Assembly: GCA_036495685.1 (NCBI GenBank)
Contig: DASXMJ010000151.1
Location: forward strand, 1 to 43,006
Source of the DNA: Candidatus Binataceae bacterium
GTDB lineage: Bacteria > Desulfobacterota > Binatia > Binatales > Binataceae
Length of the DNA: 43,006 nt
Direction: 5' to 3'
Of the stretch, positions 8,968 through 17,258 are shown piece by piece. The notes beneath the pieces were generated by a model, which saw nothing but the letters and a program-made list of their open reading frames with translations, searched no databases and was not told the origin of the DNA. The stretch's first letter is position 1. Each line of letters starts with the position of its first letter. Made by a program: the position numbers and the translations under genes.

Positions 8968-9309
8968 ATGGGACTCAAAAGAAAGCTGCTTGTGAGTTTG
9001 TTAGGCGGCGCAATGCTCGCGCTGCCAATGACAGCGCCGGTATTTGCGGAACCGTCTTACAGTACAAATTCCGGTTACATCCAACCGGTCGATTGGTGGT
9101 GGGATCATTATCAAAACGACCGCGACGGATACGCCAATCATGGTTGGCACAAGGGAGACTACGAGTATGGCGGCCAGCGGTACGCCTGCGACCGCGCACG
9201 CGACCTCCAGACACAGGTGTGGAACGATCGGAGAAGGGGGCATCCTGGTGCGGCTAAAGATGTAGAGGATGAAGCTGCCGCCGCTCGAGCGCATTGCTAC
9301 AACCGATAG
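8968..9309 (+). CDS. small secreted protein, unknown function
   Basis: A 113-residue product starting MGLKRKLLVSLLGG, with a clear Sec signal peptide: a basic n-region, a hydrophobic core to about residue 20, and likely cleavage after PVFA near residue 26. The mature part is rich in Tyr, Trp, Asp and His (PVDWWWDHYQNDRDGY, HGWHKGDYEYGG) and carries two Cys that could pair (YACDRARD and AHCYNR). Its C-terminal half looks helical. The start at 8968 is set by a strong AGGAGGT seven bases upstream; an earlier in-frame ATG at 8932 has no such site. A good terminator follows. I do not recognise a family. The presumed location is periplasm or outside the cell. Confidence 0.8.
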   Translation: MGLKRKLLVSLLGGAMLALPMTAPVFAEPSYSTNSGYIQPVDWWWDHYQNDRDGYANHGWHKGDYEYGGQRYACDRARDLQTQVWNDRRRGHPGAAKDVEDEAAAARAHCYNR

Positions 9310-9330
9310 TGATGGTCTTCTTATGATGGT

Positions 9331-9361
9331 CGAGCGCCTCGCCTCAAGCGCGTGGCGCTCG
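9331..9361 (+). terminator. probable Rho-independent terminator of the small secreted protein gene
   Basis: CGAGCGCC (9331-9338) pairs perfectly with GGCGCTCG (9354-9361). Inside, CGC (9340-9342) and GCG (9348-9350) can extend the stem. The hairpin is followed by CCTTTCTCT. It begins 21 bases after the stop codon at 9309. Confidence 0.5.
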
Positions 9362-9681
9362 CCTTTCTCTACGCTAGATTCGAACCCGAATTAGGCGTCT
9401 CCAGCGGCTCGTGTCGGGCGAGGATTGAAATCCGCCGCGCGGCGCAGGCCTCATGCTCTTGGCGCGCACCGCGGAGAATTGCTTTGTCAATCCGCGAGGA
9501 GAAGCGCCGATCAACCACTCCCGCTTCAGCGTCAGCGACAGTGAATTCGACAGAGTCGCAGATGTGGCGGTTCCCTGTAGGTTTCCCCGCTTGTGGTCCG
9601 CAAAATCATCCGTGTGGCAAAGCTTTGGCGTAACTGTTTTCGGATCAGGGTTAAGTCCGAATCACACGCTGGACTTGTGCG
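9362..9681. other. intergenic stretch without a recognisable gene
   Basis: Short frames only. A tRNA-like GGTTCGAAT motif can be read on the minus strand near 9380, but the flanking bases do not form a T-arm or acceptor stem. This lies 3' of the LLM operon, which ends here. Confidence 0.5.
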
Positions 9682-10728
9682 CTATACAAAGCGGGACATG
9701 ATCTTTTCGCCGAGCATCCGCATGTAGTGGAATTGGCGTTCCAGGCTTCCGCCCTCAGCGTTGAGCCACAGCTTAGTCGCTCCGGCATCTGCGATATCTT
9801 CGATGCGGGCAATCCATGCCTCGGGATTGCCCGCCAGCGCGAATCGTTTAAGCGCATAGTCCGTGAGACCGAGGTCTTCCATTCGTCTAGGGTTGGCGCC
9901 CTCGGACACGACGTGCTCGTACAACACGTAGCCATCGACGTATTTCTGAAGTCGTGGTTTCAGGTCTTCCGGCACCAGCTTGCCTTCGAGGGTGGAGCGC
10001 ATTGAGTGATTCAGGATCGAGGATACGGAAGCCATGACGTTTTTGATCGCGATTTCCTGATCCTCGTGCAGAGAGGTTCTAGTGGTGAACCAGATATCGA
10101 CGTCGGCTGGACTGCGTCCTGCCTCCAGTGCACCAGCATGAATTCTCGCAACCGTGTCAGAGATCACCTCAGGCAGTAAACCGGTCCCTGCGGTCACGCC
10201 GTCGCCGATTCTACCGCCGAGGTGCAACATCTTCGGTCCTTCCGCGCATACCGAAATCGGAATCTGTTTGCGAACCACTCTCGATGTCCATCGCACGCGT
10301 TGCGGGCGCTTTTGGTAAGTGGCTTCACCGGTGGCGAGCAGCGAGCGCACGCACTGGACGTAATCCTCGATTCGGGCCCGTGTGGCGATTTTGTAGCCAA
10401 TATTAAGAACGGCGCTATCCCCACTGGCAATATCCATGAAGGTTCTTCCGTCCGTAAGGCTGTCGATGGTCGCGAGAAAAGACGCCATCACCTGCGGTTC
10501 GCGGGTCAGGGGATTGGTTGGCCGCAGACCAACCCTTGCTTGTGTCGATGCCATCGCCAACAGCGCAGCTCTGATATACGCATCGTCACCAATGAAGGCA
10601 GAATCGTAAGTACCAATCGCTTCGGCGCCGTAGTTTTCAGCCATTTTCACGAGGTCGGCGACCTTCCCGAGTTCCTCGCGGCGGAGAAACAATCCAGGAG
10701 CGAGGTGAATACCAAATGAGAGTTTCAT
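9682..10728 (-). CDS. LLM-class flavin-dependent oxidoreductase (luciferase-like/F420-type)
   Basis: A 348-residue TIM-barrel protein of the luciferase-like monooxygenase and methylene-tetrahydromethanopterin reductase superfamily. It opens with KLSFGIHLAPG and continues with YGAEAIGTYDSAFIGDDAY (substrate and cofactor face) and VGLRPTNPLTREPQVMAS. The last resembles the 'G-x-x-V-T-N-P-x-x-R-x-P' strand typical of F420-dependent members. TFMDIASGDSAVLNIG and VCAEGPKMLHLGGRIGDGV follow, the latter like the (A)-G-P-K-x-L-x-L-A-x-x-x-x-D-G motif of F420-dependent reductases. It is probably the last gene of a five-gene minus-strand operon (42 bases after its neighbour). Likely role: redox or oxygenase step on a small substrate with F420H2 or FMNH2. 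The cofactor choice is inference. Confidence 0.85.
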   Translation of the reverse strand: MKLSFGIHLAPGLFLRREELGKVADLVKMAENYGAEAIGTYDSAFIGDDAYIRAALLAMASTQARVGLRPTNPLTREPQVMASFLATIDSLTDGRTFMDIASGDSAVLNIGYKIATRARIEDYVQCVRSLLATGEATYQKRPQRVRWTSRVVRKQIPISVCAEGPKMLHLGGRIGDGVTAGTGLLPEVISDTVARIHAGALEAGRSPADVDIWFTTRTSLHEDQEIAIKNVMASVSSILNHSMRSTLEGKLVPEDLKPRLQKYVDGYVLYEHVVSEGANPRRMEDLGLTDYALKRFALAGNPEAWIARIEDIADAGATKLWLNAEGGSLERQFHYMRMLGEKIMSRFV

Positions 10729-10770
10729 GTGAGCTTCGGCTTGGAGTCTTTCAATCAGGCCATACCACGA

Positions 10771-11553
10771 TCAGCCCAGAAAAGGTGATAGTGCACGCCA
10801 GAACTCCGTCGGCTTTTCCAGATGTGGAAAATGGCCGCAGCGATCGATCACTGCCAACTCCGCGCCGTGGACTGCTTTGCGATACAACTCGCCACATTCG
10901 AGTGGCACGATACGATCCTCGCGGCCCCAGATAACCAGCGTTGGAATGTTGCGCAGACGCTCGAGCAACGGCGGTAGAGTGGGATCGTGCATGTATGGCT
11001 TCCAGCAAAAGCGCGTGGCCGCTTCACGATTGATCACGTGCACCTCGCGCGCTTCCGGTGTCGGTTTGCTACCGAACAAAAGATCATAGTCGGAGACCTC
11101 TTTCACGTCGAAGAACGACAGCCGGCGGGTAGCTTCGCTGCCGTGCAGGAAGATGTCGAGTATCTCACCTTCGTTCGGTCGCACCCCGGCGGCGTCGATT
11201 AACAACAGCCGCGCGACAATGTTCGGCGACATTACGGCCATTTCCGCAGCGAGCCAGCCTCCGATGAAATGACCCGCCAGGATAGCCTTCGAGAGCCTCA
11301 GCTCCTGAAAGATCCACAGGTAGAAACGCGAAAGATCAACAAACGACTCCAGCCACGAGGGCCGCTCCGAGCCGGCAAAACCTGGATGAGTGGGAACGTA
11401 GACAGTAAAGCTGCGCGCAAGCTCATCGTGCACGCGCAGCCATCCGAGATTGCCTTCGCTGCCGTGCAACCAGACCATCGGTGCGCCTGAACCACCTATG
11501 AAGTATTCGATGCGGGCACCGCCCACTGTCACGTATTTTCGCTCGAAGGCCAT
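10771..11553 (-). CDS. alpha/beta hydrolase with Phe in place of the nucleophile Ser
   Basis: A 260-residue alpha/beta hydrolase fold protein with oxyanion loop WLHGSEGNLG (about 28-37). The nucleophile elbow reads AGHFIGG, so Phe96 (codon at 11266-11268, TTC) stands where Ser is expected. The acid (VIWGREDRIVP) and the base (CGHFPHLEKP) of the triad are both present. The context and length resemble C-C bond hydrolases and other meta-cleavage-type family members. Without Ser it may be inactive, act by another mechanism, or carry a point mutation or sequencing error (TCC to TTC). ATG at 11553 is chosen; an in-frame GTG two codons upstream is the alternative. It lies 19 bases downstream of the LLM gene stop, so it is co-transcribed. 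Confidence 0.85.
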   Translation of the reverse strand: MAFERKYVTVGGARIEYFIGGSGAPMVWLHGSEGNLGWLRVHDELARSFTVYVPTHPGFAGSERPSWLESFVDLSRFYLWIFQELRLSKAILAGHFIGGWLAAEMAVMSPNIVARLLLIDAAGVRPNEGEILDIFLHGSEATRRLSFFDVKEVSDYDLLFGSKPTPEAREVHVINREAATRFCWKPYMHDPTLPPLLERLRNIPTLVIWGREDRIVPLECGELYRKAVHGAELAVIDRCGHFPHLEKPTEFWRALSPFLG

Positions 11554-11572
11554 CTGCACCGACGACTACTTT

Positions 11573-12784
11573 TTACGGCGCCTGTTCGAATGGTCCTGGC
11601 AGTCCCAGTTCCTTACCGATCTCCCGGATCGCAGGCAGTACCTCTTCCTTCATCAGCTGCAAGCATCGCATCGTGTCCTTATGAGCGATGGTCCCATCGT
11701 TGCTCCAAACACCGAGGATACCCGGCCGAAATACCTCGAGCCCCTGCCGGATCTTCTTGATGACCGTCTTGGGACTACCGACCACGACGCGATTGCTTTC
11801 GACAACCGCGTCCCATCCTGCGGAATCGACGCCGCCGTAGAGTGGGTCAGGACGCAGGGCATGTTTGTATTGCTCCAGCAGCCGCTTCGAACCTTCTCGT
11901 GAGTTGTAACCGGCCGGTGCCATAAAGTCGCCGGGCAGCGGGACGCGGCCTACACCCGCGTTGCCGGTGAGAAATCCTTTCCCGACCTCGAGCGCCTTTT
12001 CGTCGGTGTCCTGGACGTGGATGCGCCACAGGTATCCGAAATTCTGCGGTCCCGGCCGATACCCGCATTCCGCAGCGGCCTTGCCGTAGAGGTCGGTCAT
12101 TGACACCGTCACTTGAGCATCGGTTTCGAGATAGATGTAGGGATAGTGATGCCGCGCGCACCATTCGAGTGTTTCGGGACTGCCCACGCCCGGGATCCAG
12201 ATTGGTGGATGCGGCTTTTGAAGCGGGATTTCGAACGGATTCACGACTCGAAACTGGTAATGCTTGCCTTCCCACCGAAAAGGTCCGGGAGTCGTCCAGG
12301 TCTTGATAATTAGATCGTGTGCCTCTTCAAATCGCTCGCGATTGTGGACGGGATTAGTGTTGGTCGCCCAGCTTTCGATACCGGTGCCGCGGACGAATCC
12401 CGACACTAGTCTGCCGCGCGAAATCATGTCTATTTCGGCCAGCTCCTCGGCCAGTCGGATGGGATTGTCGAAGATAGGGAGGGGATTCCCGAGCAGGACG
12501 ATCTTTGGCTTCTTAGTGATACGCGCAAGGATCGCCGCTTCCAGGTTCATGGTCGCCCCCATGCACGTGGGTGTGTTGTGATGCTCATTGAGCATCAGGC
12601 CATCGAATCCTGCTTCCTCGGAGAGCTCATACTCGTCCAGATATTCATTATACAGCTCCGCGCCAAGAACCGGATCGAAATGACTATTCGGAAAGGTCAG
12701 CCGGACCGAACTGCGAAAGCTGCGCCGAACGTCGTCTTCTGTATAGGCGACATAGGGGCGTTCCGTGAACCGCATTATGAACAT
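11573..12784 (-). CDS. LLM-class flavin-dependent oxidoreductase (bacterial luciferase-like)
   Basis: A 403-residue luciferase-like monooxygenase. Landmarks: EEAGFDGLMLNEHHNTPTC (His-His pair at the active-site face), LEAAILARITKKPKIVLLGNPLPIFDNP, and LAEELAEIDMISRGRLVSGFVRGTG, the canonical 'D-x-x-S-x-G-R-x-x-x-G-x-x-R-G' phosphate/flavin loop. PPIWIPGVGSPETLEWCARH is the strand before the last barrel helices. It is probably FMNH2- or F420-dependent and oxygenates or cleaves a small organic substrate. It is the third gene of the operon, 26 bases after the amidohydrolase 2 gene. It is distinct in subgroup from the second LLM gene downstream, so the two likely act at different steps. The start MFIMRF has an alternative Met at codon 4. 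Confidence 0.87.
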   Translation of the reverse strand: MFIMRFTERPYVAYTEDDVRRSFRSSVRLTFPNSHFDPVLGAELYNEYLDEYELSEEAGFDGLMLNEHHNTPTCMGATMNLEAAILARITKKPKIVLLGNPLPIFDNPIRLAEELAEIDMISRGRLVSGFVRGTGIESWATNTNPVHNRERFEEAHDLIIKTWTTPGPFRWEGKHYQFRVVNPFEIPLQKPHPPIWIPGVGSPETLEWCARHHYPYIYLETDAQVTVSMTDLYGKAAAECGYRPGPQNFGYLWRIHVQDTDEKALEVGKGFLTGNAGVGRVPLPGDFMAPAGYNSREGSKRLLEQYKHALRPDPLYGGVDSAGWDAVVESNRVVVGSPKTVIKKIRQGLEVFRPGILGVWSNDGTIAHKDTMRCLQLMKEEVLPAIREIGKELGLPGPFEQAP

Positions 12785-12810
12785 GATAAAATGCGCTACT
12801 AACGCAAAGC

Positions 12811-13926
12811 TTAGCCGAGTGCGAGGTTATAAAGCTGATTCGCATTGTCGAAGGTGATTTTCCGCCTGACATGCGTGGGCACATCGGCAAAGTTATCGGC
12901 AATGGTCTTTATGGAATTGGGAAAGGTCGAGTCAGCGTGAGGAAAGTCCGAAGCCCACATGTAGTTCTCTTCGCCGAAGAATTTCCAGGTCGCCGGTCCC
13001 AGCGGATCGTCCTGAAAGGTCGCCCATACGTTGCGCTTCACATACTCGCTCGGTTGGTGAGGCAACCTGGGGCGACCCATCTTCGAGTAGACGTGGTCGA
13101 GGCGATTGACCCAGTTGGGTATCCATCCGACATCATTCTCGGCCGAAACGATCTTCAATTTGGGAAATCGTTCGAACACGCCGCCGTAGATCAACCTCGT
13201 CATGCACTGCTCAACTACGTGGATGCAATGGATCTGCAGGTCGGCGGGACTCGGCATGAACGGTGTGAGCGACATTCCGGAGACCAGCGGCTTATGCAGT
13301 GAGATTGGCATGCCTAGTTCTGCTGCGGCGCGCCACAGCGGATCGAAACGCTCATCGCTGTAGGGAATCTCGATGGTGTTGCTCGCGAGCACCAGGATGC
13401 CTTTAAGGCCTTTCTTCGCGCATCGCTCGATTTCCGAGACGTCCGGCAAAGCGCGCAGTGAACACAGTCCGATGCCCGCCAAACGGTTTTTCGAATGCGA
13501 GCAGAACTCCGCGAGCCAATCGTTATAGACGCGCATGCAAGCCTGCTGCAGTTCGACGTCCGTCATGCTGAGCAGTGCTATGCCGAGACTGGCGTAGAGC
13601 ACCTCGGCCGAGACACCATCGATGTCTTGGTCCTTGAGCCGCTCGAGGGGATCCCATCCGCTCGGCCGCGCTGCCTCGTAGCCCTTCCGCATATGTTCGC
13701 GTAACGCCTCGCCGCTCCGTCCCGCGGCGAATACCCCTGCAACAACGAGCGGAGGAAAGCCCGAACCGACGAAAACATAGGGAGCACCCGTCACTGCGGA
13801 GCCTGAGCTGTCCTTCTTGATCACGCGCGGCGCGTTGTCGCGGTATTTCCGATCGAGCCGCGTTACCCATAAATCGCCGGGCTCGGTCATGTGCGAATCG
13901 GCGGAGATTACTCGCATGTCTGTCAT
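12811..13926 (-). CDS. amidohydrolase family 2 protein (ACMSD/resorcylate-decarboxylase-like)
   Basis: A 371-residue TIM-barrel metal hydrolase of the Amidohydro_2 family. SADSHMTEP about residues 8-16 replaces the usual D-x-H metal motif near the N-terminus. ISLHKP carries a metal His, VSAENDVGW follows strand 6, and MWASDFPHADSTFP has the conserved Asp of strand 8. Family members hydrolyse amides or lactones, or decarboxylate aromatic acids such as aminocarboxymuconate semialdehyde. The gene starts at 13926 with AGGAG seven bases upstream, only nine bases after the upstream amidohydrolase stop, so translation is coupled in an operon. The substrate is unknown. Pairing with LLM oxidoreductases and an alpha/beta hydrolase suggests an oxidise-then-cleave route. 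Confidence 0.87.
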   Translation of the reverse strand: MTDMRVISADSHMTEPGDLWVTRLDRKYRDNAPRVIKKDSSGSAVTGAPYVFVGSGFPPLVVAGVFAAGRSGEALREHMRKGYEAARPSGWDPLERLKDQDIDGVSAEVLYASLGIALLSMTDVELQQACMRVYNDWLAEFCSHSKNRLAGIGLCSLRALPDVSEIERCAKKGLKGILVLASNTIEIPYSDERFDPLWRAAAELGMPISLHKPLVSGMSLTPFMPSPADLQIHCIHVVEQCMTRLIYGGVFERFPKLKIVSAENDVGWIPNWVNRLDHVYSKMGRPRLPHQPSEYVKRNVWATFQDDPLGPATWKFFGEENYMWASDFPHADSTFPNSIKTIADNFADVPTHVRRKITFDNANQLYNLALG

Positions 13927-13935
13927 GTCTTTCTC

Positions 13936-15633
13936 CTAGCGCCGCGCCGTGGCTGGTCCCGAACGCAGGACTCGGCCCGGCAGCGCTCCCGTATGTCGTC
14001 CACGGTCGTAGAGGACCTTGCCGTTAACGATGGTGTATTCGATCCCTTCGGCCTGCGTTACCAACCGCCGACCTCCGCCGGGAAAGTCGCTGCGGACCTC
14101 AGGACGCTCGGGCGATCCGATGCGATCGAAGTCGAAAATCGTGATATCGGCCGCGAGCCCGGGACGTAGTTCGCCGCGATCGCTCATCCCGAAGAATCGG
14201 GCGGGTTCGGAGGTGATGCGTTTGACGGCATGCTCGAGCGTGAGCGCCTGTTTGCGGCGCACGAAATTGCCAATGAGATAAGTCGGATAGCCGGCGTTAC
14301 ACAACATGTCGACGTGCGCGCCGCCATCGGAGATTCCGATCATCGTGCGCGGATCGCTGAACTTGCGCGCGACACGCTCCTCGTTGATATCGAGCACCGG
14401 CATCATGAAGGTGAGACTCAGTTCGTCCTCGATTGAAAGATCGAAGAATATATCGAGGGGATCGGCATTGCGCTCGCGTGCGATCTCAGCGACGCTCTTC
14501 CATTCCAACGCCTTGAGCGCTGGCTTGGAGGCCTCCTTGATCTTCGCGCGATCCCAGATATCTCGCAGCACCGTGCGTCGACCGAGTTCGGCACTGAAGG
14601 TGCGGCGAAACTCCGCGCCTGCGTAAAACTGTTTGAGTTCGTCGACCGACCTATCGCCGAAAGCAGGTTTGATCGAGTTCATGCTGCCGAACAGGAACGG
14701 ATTGCGTAGATTGAACTCGATAATCAACGGGCGCGCAGCAACCTGAGGGCGACATCCGCGCTCGAGCAGGGGAGCGGCTTTGGTCAAAGTCTCGCTCCAC
14801 GCATCCGGCGCATCGTCGCGATCACGCAGATTGAGCCAGGTCACGGGACGTTCGCTCGCGTGCGACAGCAAATCGAGCAGCGTGTACTCCTGGTCCGAGA
14901 GGCCGCTCGGCTGACGGGTCAGCGCGATCTCGACCACGCCGTGGCCGGCTTCGCGCAGAACGCCTGCGTAGCTTCGAAGCTCGTCATGGCTCGCCAGGCG
15001 GCACGCGAGCGGTTGCCCTTTATATCCGACGTGCTGAGGCATTACGGTCAGCGAAAATCCGAAGGCTCCCGCAGCCATCGTCTCGCGCAGCAAAGTACAG
15101 ATCTGGACAGTCTCTGCCTCGGTCGAAGCACGCGTCATCGCCTCCTCGCCCATCGCGAAGTGGCGGAAGGGTGAGAGCGCGGCGAGAAAGCCGACGTTGA
15201 TACCGAGACCGCGCCGCTGCGCCGCATCCATGTATTGCGGGAAAGTCTCCCAATCCCAGGTGATTCCTTTATTGAGGACGTCGTATGGAATCGCCTCAAC
15301 GTGAACCAGATTCCACGTCGCGACCTCGCGTTCGGCCGGTTTGCAGGGCGCCAGTCCGACCCCGCAATTGCCCATGACCACTGTGGTAACGCCGTGCCAC
15401 GAGGAGCAGGTGATTAGAGGGTCCCAGCAAATCTGCGCATCGTAATGTGTGTGCGGATCGATGAATCCTGGCGTGACTATCAGGCCCGACCCGTCGATGA
15501 CCCGTTCGGCGCTATCGCGCATCTTGCCAACTTCGACGATTCGTCCTTCTGAGATCGCAACATCCGCCTGGTAACCAGGGGTGCCGGTCCCATCCACCAC
15601 GGTGCCGCCGCGAATAATCAGGTCTAAGGCCAT
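13936..15633 (-). CDS. D-aminoacylase-like amidohydrolase (N-acyl-D-amino-acid deacylase family)
   Basis: A 565-residue amidohydrolase with the D-aminoacylase pattern. IIRGGTVVDGTGTPG opens the small beta-domain, and DPHTHYDAQ (His61, His63) supplies the binuclear metal site. SSWHGVTTVVMGNCGVG carries the bridging-Cys equivalent (Cys90). ISDGGAHVDM contributes the Asp, and FFGMSDRGELRPGLAADITIFD closes the beta-sandwich. The family removes N-acyl groups from D-amino acids or opens related cyclic amides. It is the first gene of the five-gene operon (AGAGGTT eight bases before the ATG). A paralogue lies at 26810-28522. Which substrate is cleaved cannot be read from sequence; many such proteins are only annotated by family. 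Confidence 0.87.
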   Translation of the reverse strand: MALDLIIRGGTVVDGTGTPGYQADVAISEGRIVEVGKMRDSAERVIDGSGLIVTPGFIDPHTHYDAQICWDPLITCSSWHGVTTVVMGNCGVGLAPCKPAEREVATWNLVHVEAIPYDVLNKGITWDWETFPQYMDAAQRRGLGINVGFLAALSPFRHFAMGEEAMTRASTEAETVQICTLLRETMAAGAFGFSLTVMPQHVGYKGQPLACRLASHDELRSYAGVLREAGHGVVEIALTRQPSGLSDQEYTLLDLLSHASERPVTWLNLRDRDDAPDAWSETLTKAAPLLERGCRPQVAARPLIIEFNLRNPFLFGSMNSIKPAFGDRSVDELKQFYAGAEFRRTFSAELGRRTVLRDIWDRAKIKEASKPALKALEWKSVAEIARERNADPLDIFFDLSIEDELSLTFMMPVLDINEERVARKFSDPRTMIGISDGGAHVDMLCNAGYPTYLIGNFVRRKQALTLEHAVKRITSEPARFFGMSDRGELRPGLAADITIFDFDRIGSPERPEVRSDFPGGGRRLVTQAEGIEYTIVNGKVLYDRGRHTGALPGRVLRSGPATARR

Positions 15634-16387
15634 GGGGTCAACCTCTAGTTTTTGCGTAAGCCCTGCACCATGGAAAAGTCAAGCAACATCTCTCGCCACG
15701 GTTGGCGCCTGCGGCGAGCGTAACCGCCAGTTCTTCCGCTGCGCGGATTCCCTCATCTGAACGGGAACGGTCTTCCATTCGCTTCCGGGACCGTCGCGAT
15801 GAACGCTTCCGGCTGCGCGCTCGAAGTGAAGCGGCTCAGCGTGGCACACAAGCAGAATCTGATGTGACGCTACCTTCATCAGTTGTTGCGTGTAAACATA
15901 GCGTTGCCTTACAACGGTATCCACGAAGTTGTGGCGACGGATTAGATTCAGATCGACTCTCAAGCGTATCAGAGGTCGATCTAGCACTGTCGAGGAGCCA
16001 TCTCCGCCACCCCGCCCGCTACCAATTCGGGAACGATTGCGCGGTATACTCTCGCCTTTCCCGACGTTTGTGAGCTTACTTGTCGCGGTATCACCCGCGT
16101 GCCTTTCACGGTGCTTGCGGCCCTTACTGGTAGGGATTGGGTTTTTTCGCTCGCGCGAGTTTTTCTCTCGAGTGGATGGCCATGCTGCTCTACTTGGCGT
16201 ATGCCACGGGTTCTGCGGGGTGAGAGATCATCAGTTCACTGGCCGCCCTTGATCCCTTCGAGCTCGGAGCGACTCGGCATAGACCTGAGCCGCCGGATTC
16301 GCCCAAATAGAAATTGAGCTCCTCGGAGCATACGCAGTCAGCGTTGACAGCATGTACAACCGGGGGCGCTGTAAATTGAAATTCCGT
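15634..16387. other. 750-base intergenic stretch upstream of the amidohydrolase operon
   Basis: This contains the upstream region of the operon transcribed leftwards from 15633. Frames of up to about 120 codons exist on both strands, but their translations are Arg/Ser-rich and unrelated to anything I recognise. No clear promoter or RNA gene could be identified. Confidence 0.5.
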
Positions 16388-17258
16388 CTAATCTTTCAGT
16401 TCCTTCGCTTCCCACTCACGGACGAGCTTCAGCCAAAAGTCCCAGTATGAATCACCCAACACGCCCCGACCGAGGAACTCTGCGTTGGCGGTGTGAAGGC
16501 CAAGTAGCCACAGGTGACGCGCCGCAACGAACCACGGCAACGCGTCAAGATCAACTTCACGCAATTCTCTCCGTTCCCGGTAAGCATCGAGGAAAGGCTG
16601 CCAATTCTGTGGCAAGTTCCGGATCTGCAGAGCCCATCGATAAACCGCAATATCGTAGGCCCTCCAGCCGAACCTACCGCAGTCGAAGTCAAACATCGTG
16701 ATCTTGTCTCCGTCGCACGCGGCATTTACTCCATGCAGGTCGCCGTGACACAAGCCAAAGTCTAGGTCGCTCTGAACGGAATCTATCTTTTGCGCGACTC
16801 TTTACGCGAGACGCGCGAGATACTCGTGGTCCTCGCGACGGTGCTGGAGGAAGGGGATAATCGTGCTCAAGGGATGCTCGATCAGATGCTGCAGGTCGAG
16901 AACAAATCGCGGATGAGGGCTGGAGAAATCGTCGGTTCCACGATGCAGGTGGGCACATGCAGCCCCAAAAGAGCGGGCCTGCGTCTCGCTGTGATTCCCC
17001 GGTTGCGCACCCTCCGCATAGGTGAACATAACCGCATAACGCGATCCTTCAGGATGTTCGATCGATGAAATGAACTCGCCGTCTCGTCTTGCTAATGGCG
17101 TCGCGACAAGAATGCCCGCTCGGTCGCAATGCCCAAGAACATCGAGTTCGAACAGGATCTCGGACCGTGACCTCCAGCCTTGTCGATAGACGCGAAAGAC
17201 GAAACGCCCGCCGGCGGTCTGCACTCGAAAGGTATCGTTCAACAGTCCTCCACCCACT
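16388..17258 (-). pseudogene. aminoglycoside-phosphotransferase-type kinase, N-truncated with a nonsense codon
   Basis: The minus-strand frame reads GGGLLNDTFRVQTAGG, FVFRVYRQGW and FELDVLGHCDRAGI, which is the N-lobe of APH/choline-kinase-like proteins. A TAA at 16802-16804 then interrupts it, and the same frame continues with FGLCHGDLHGVNAACDGDKI and MFDFDCGRFGWRAYDIA. The catalytic HGDLHxxN and metal-binding DFD motifs are therefore intact after the stop. The C-terminal helices run to LVREWEAKELKD. The normal N-terminal 20-30 residues are absent: the frame runs straight into the broken sulfatase-modifying-factor gene at about 17245. A single base change would explain the stop, so readthrough or sequencing error cannot be excluded, but the truncated N-terminus argues for a pseudogene. 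Confidence 0.75.

Noticed and set aside
9370..9400. A tRNA-like GGTTCGAAT motif on the minus strand
   Set aside because: The bases on either side do not pair into a T-stem or acceptor stem, and no anticodon arm is seen.
15679..15987. A 102-codon minus-strand frame upstream of the amidohydrolase operon
   Set aside because: No ribosome site, no family resemblance, and overlapping frames of similar length exist on the other strand.
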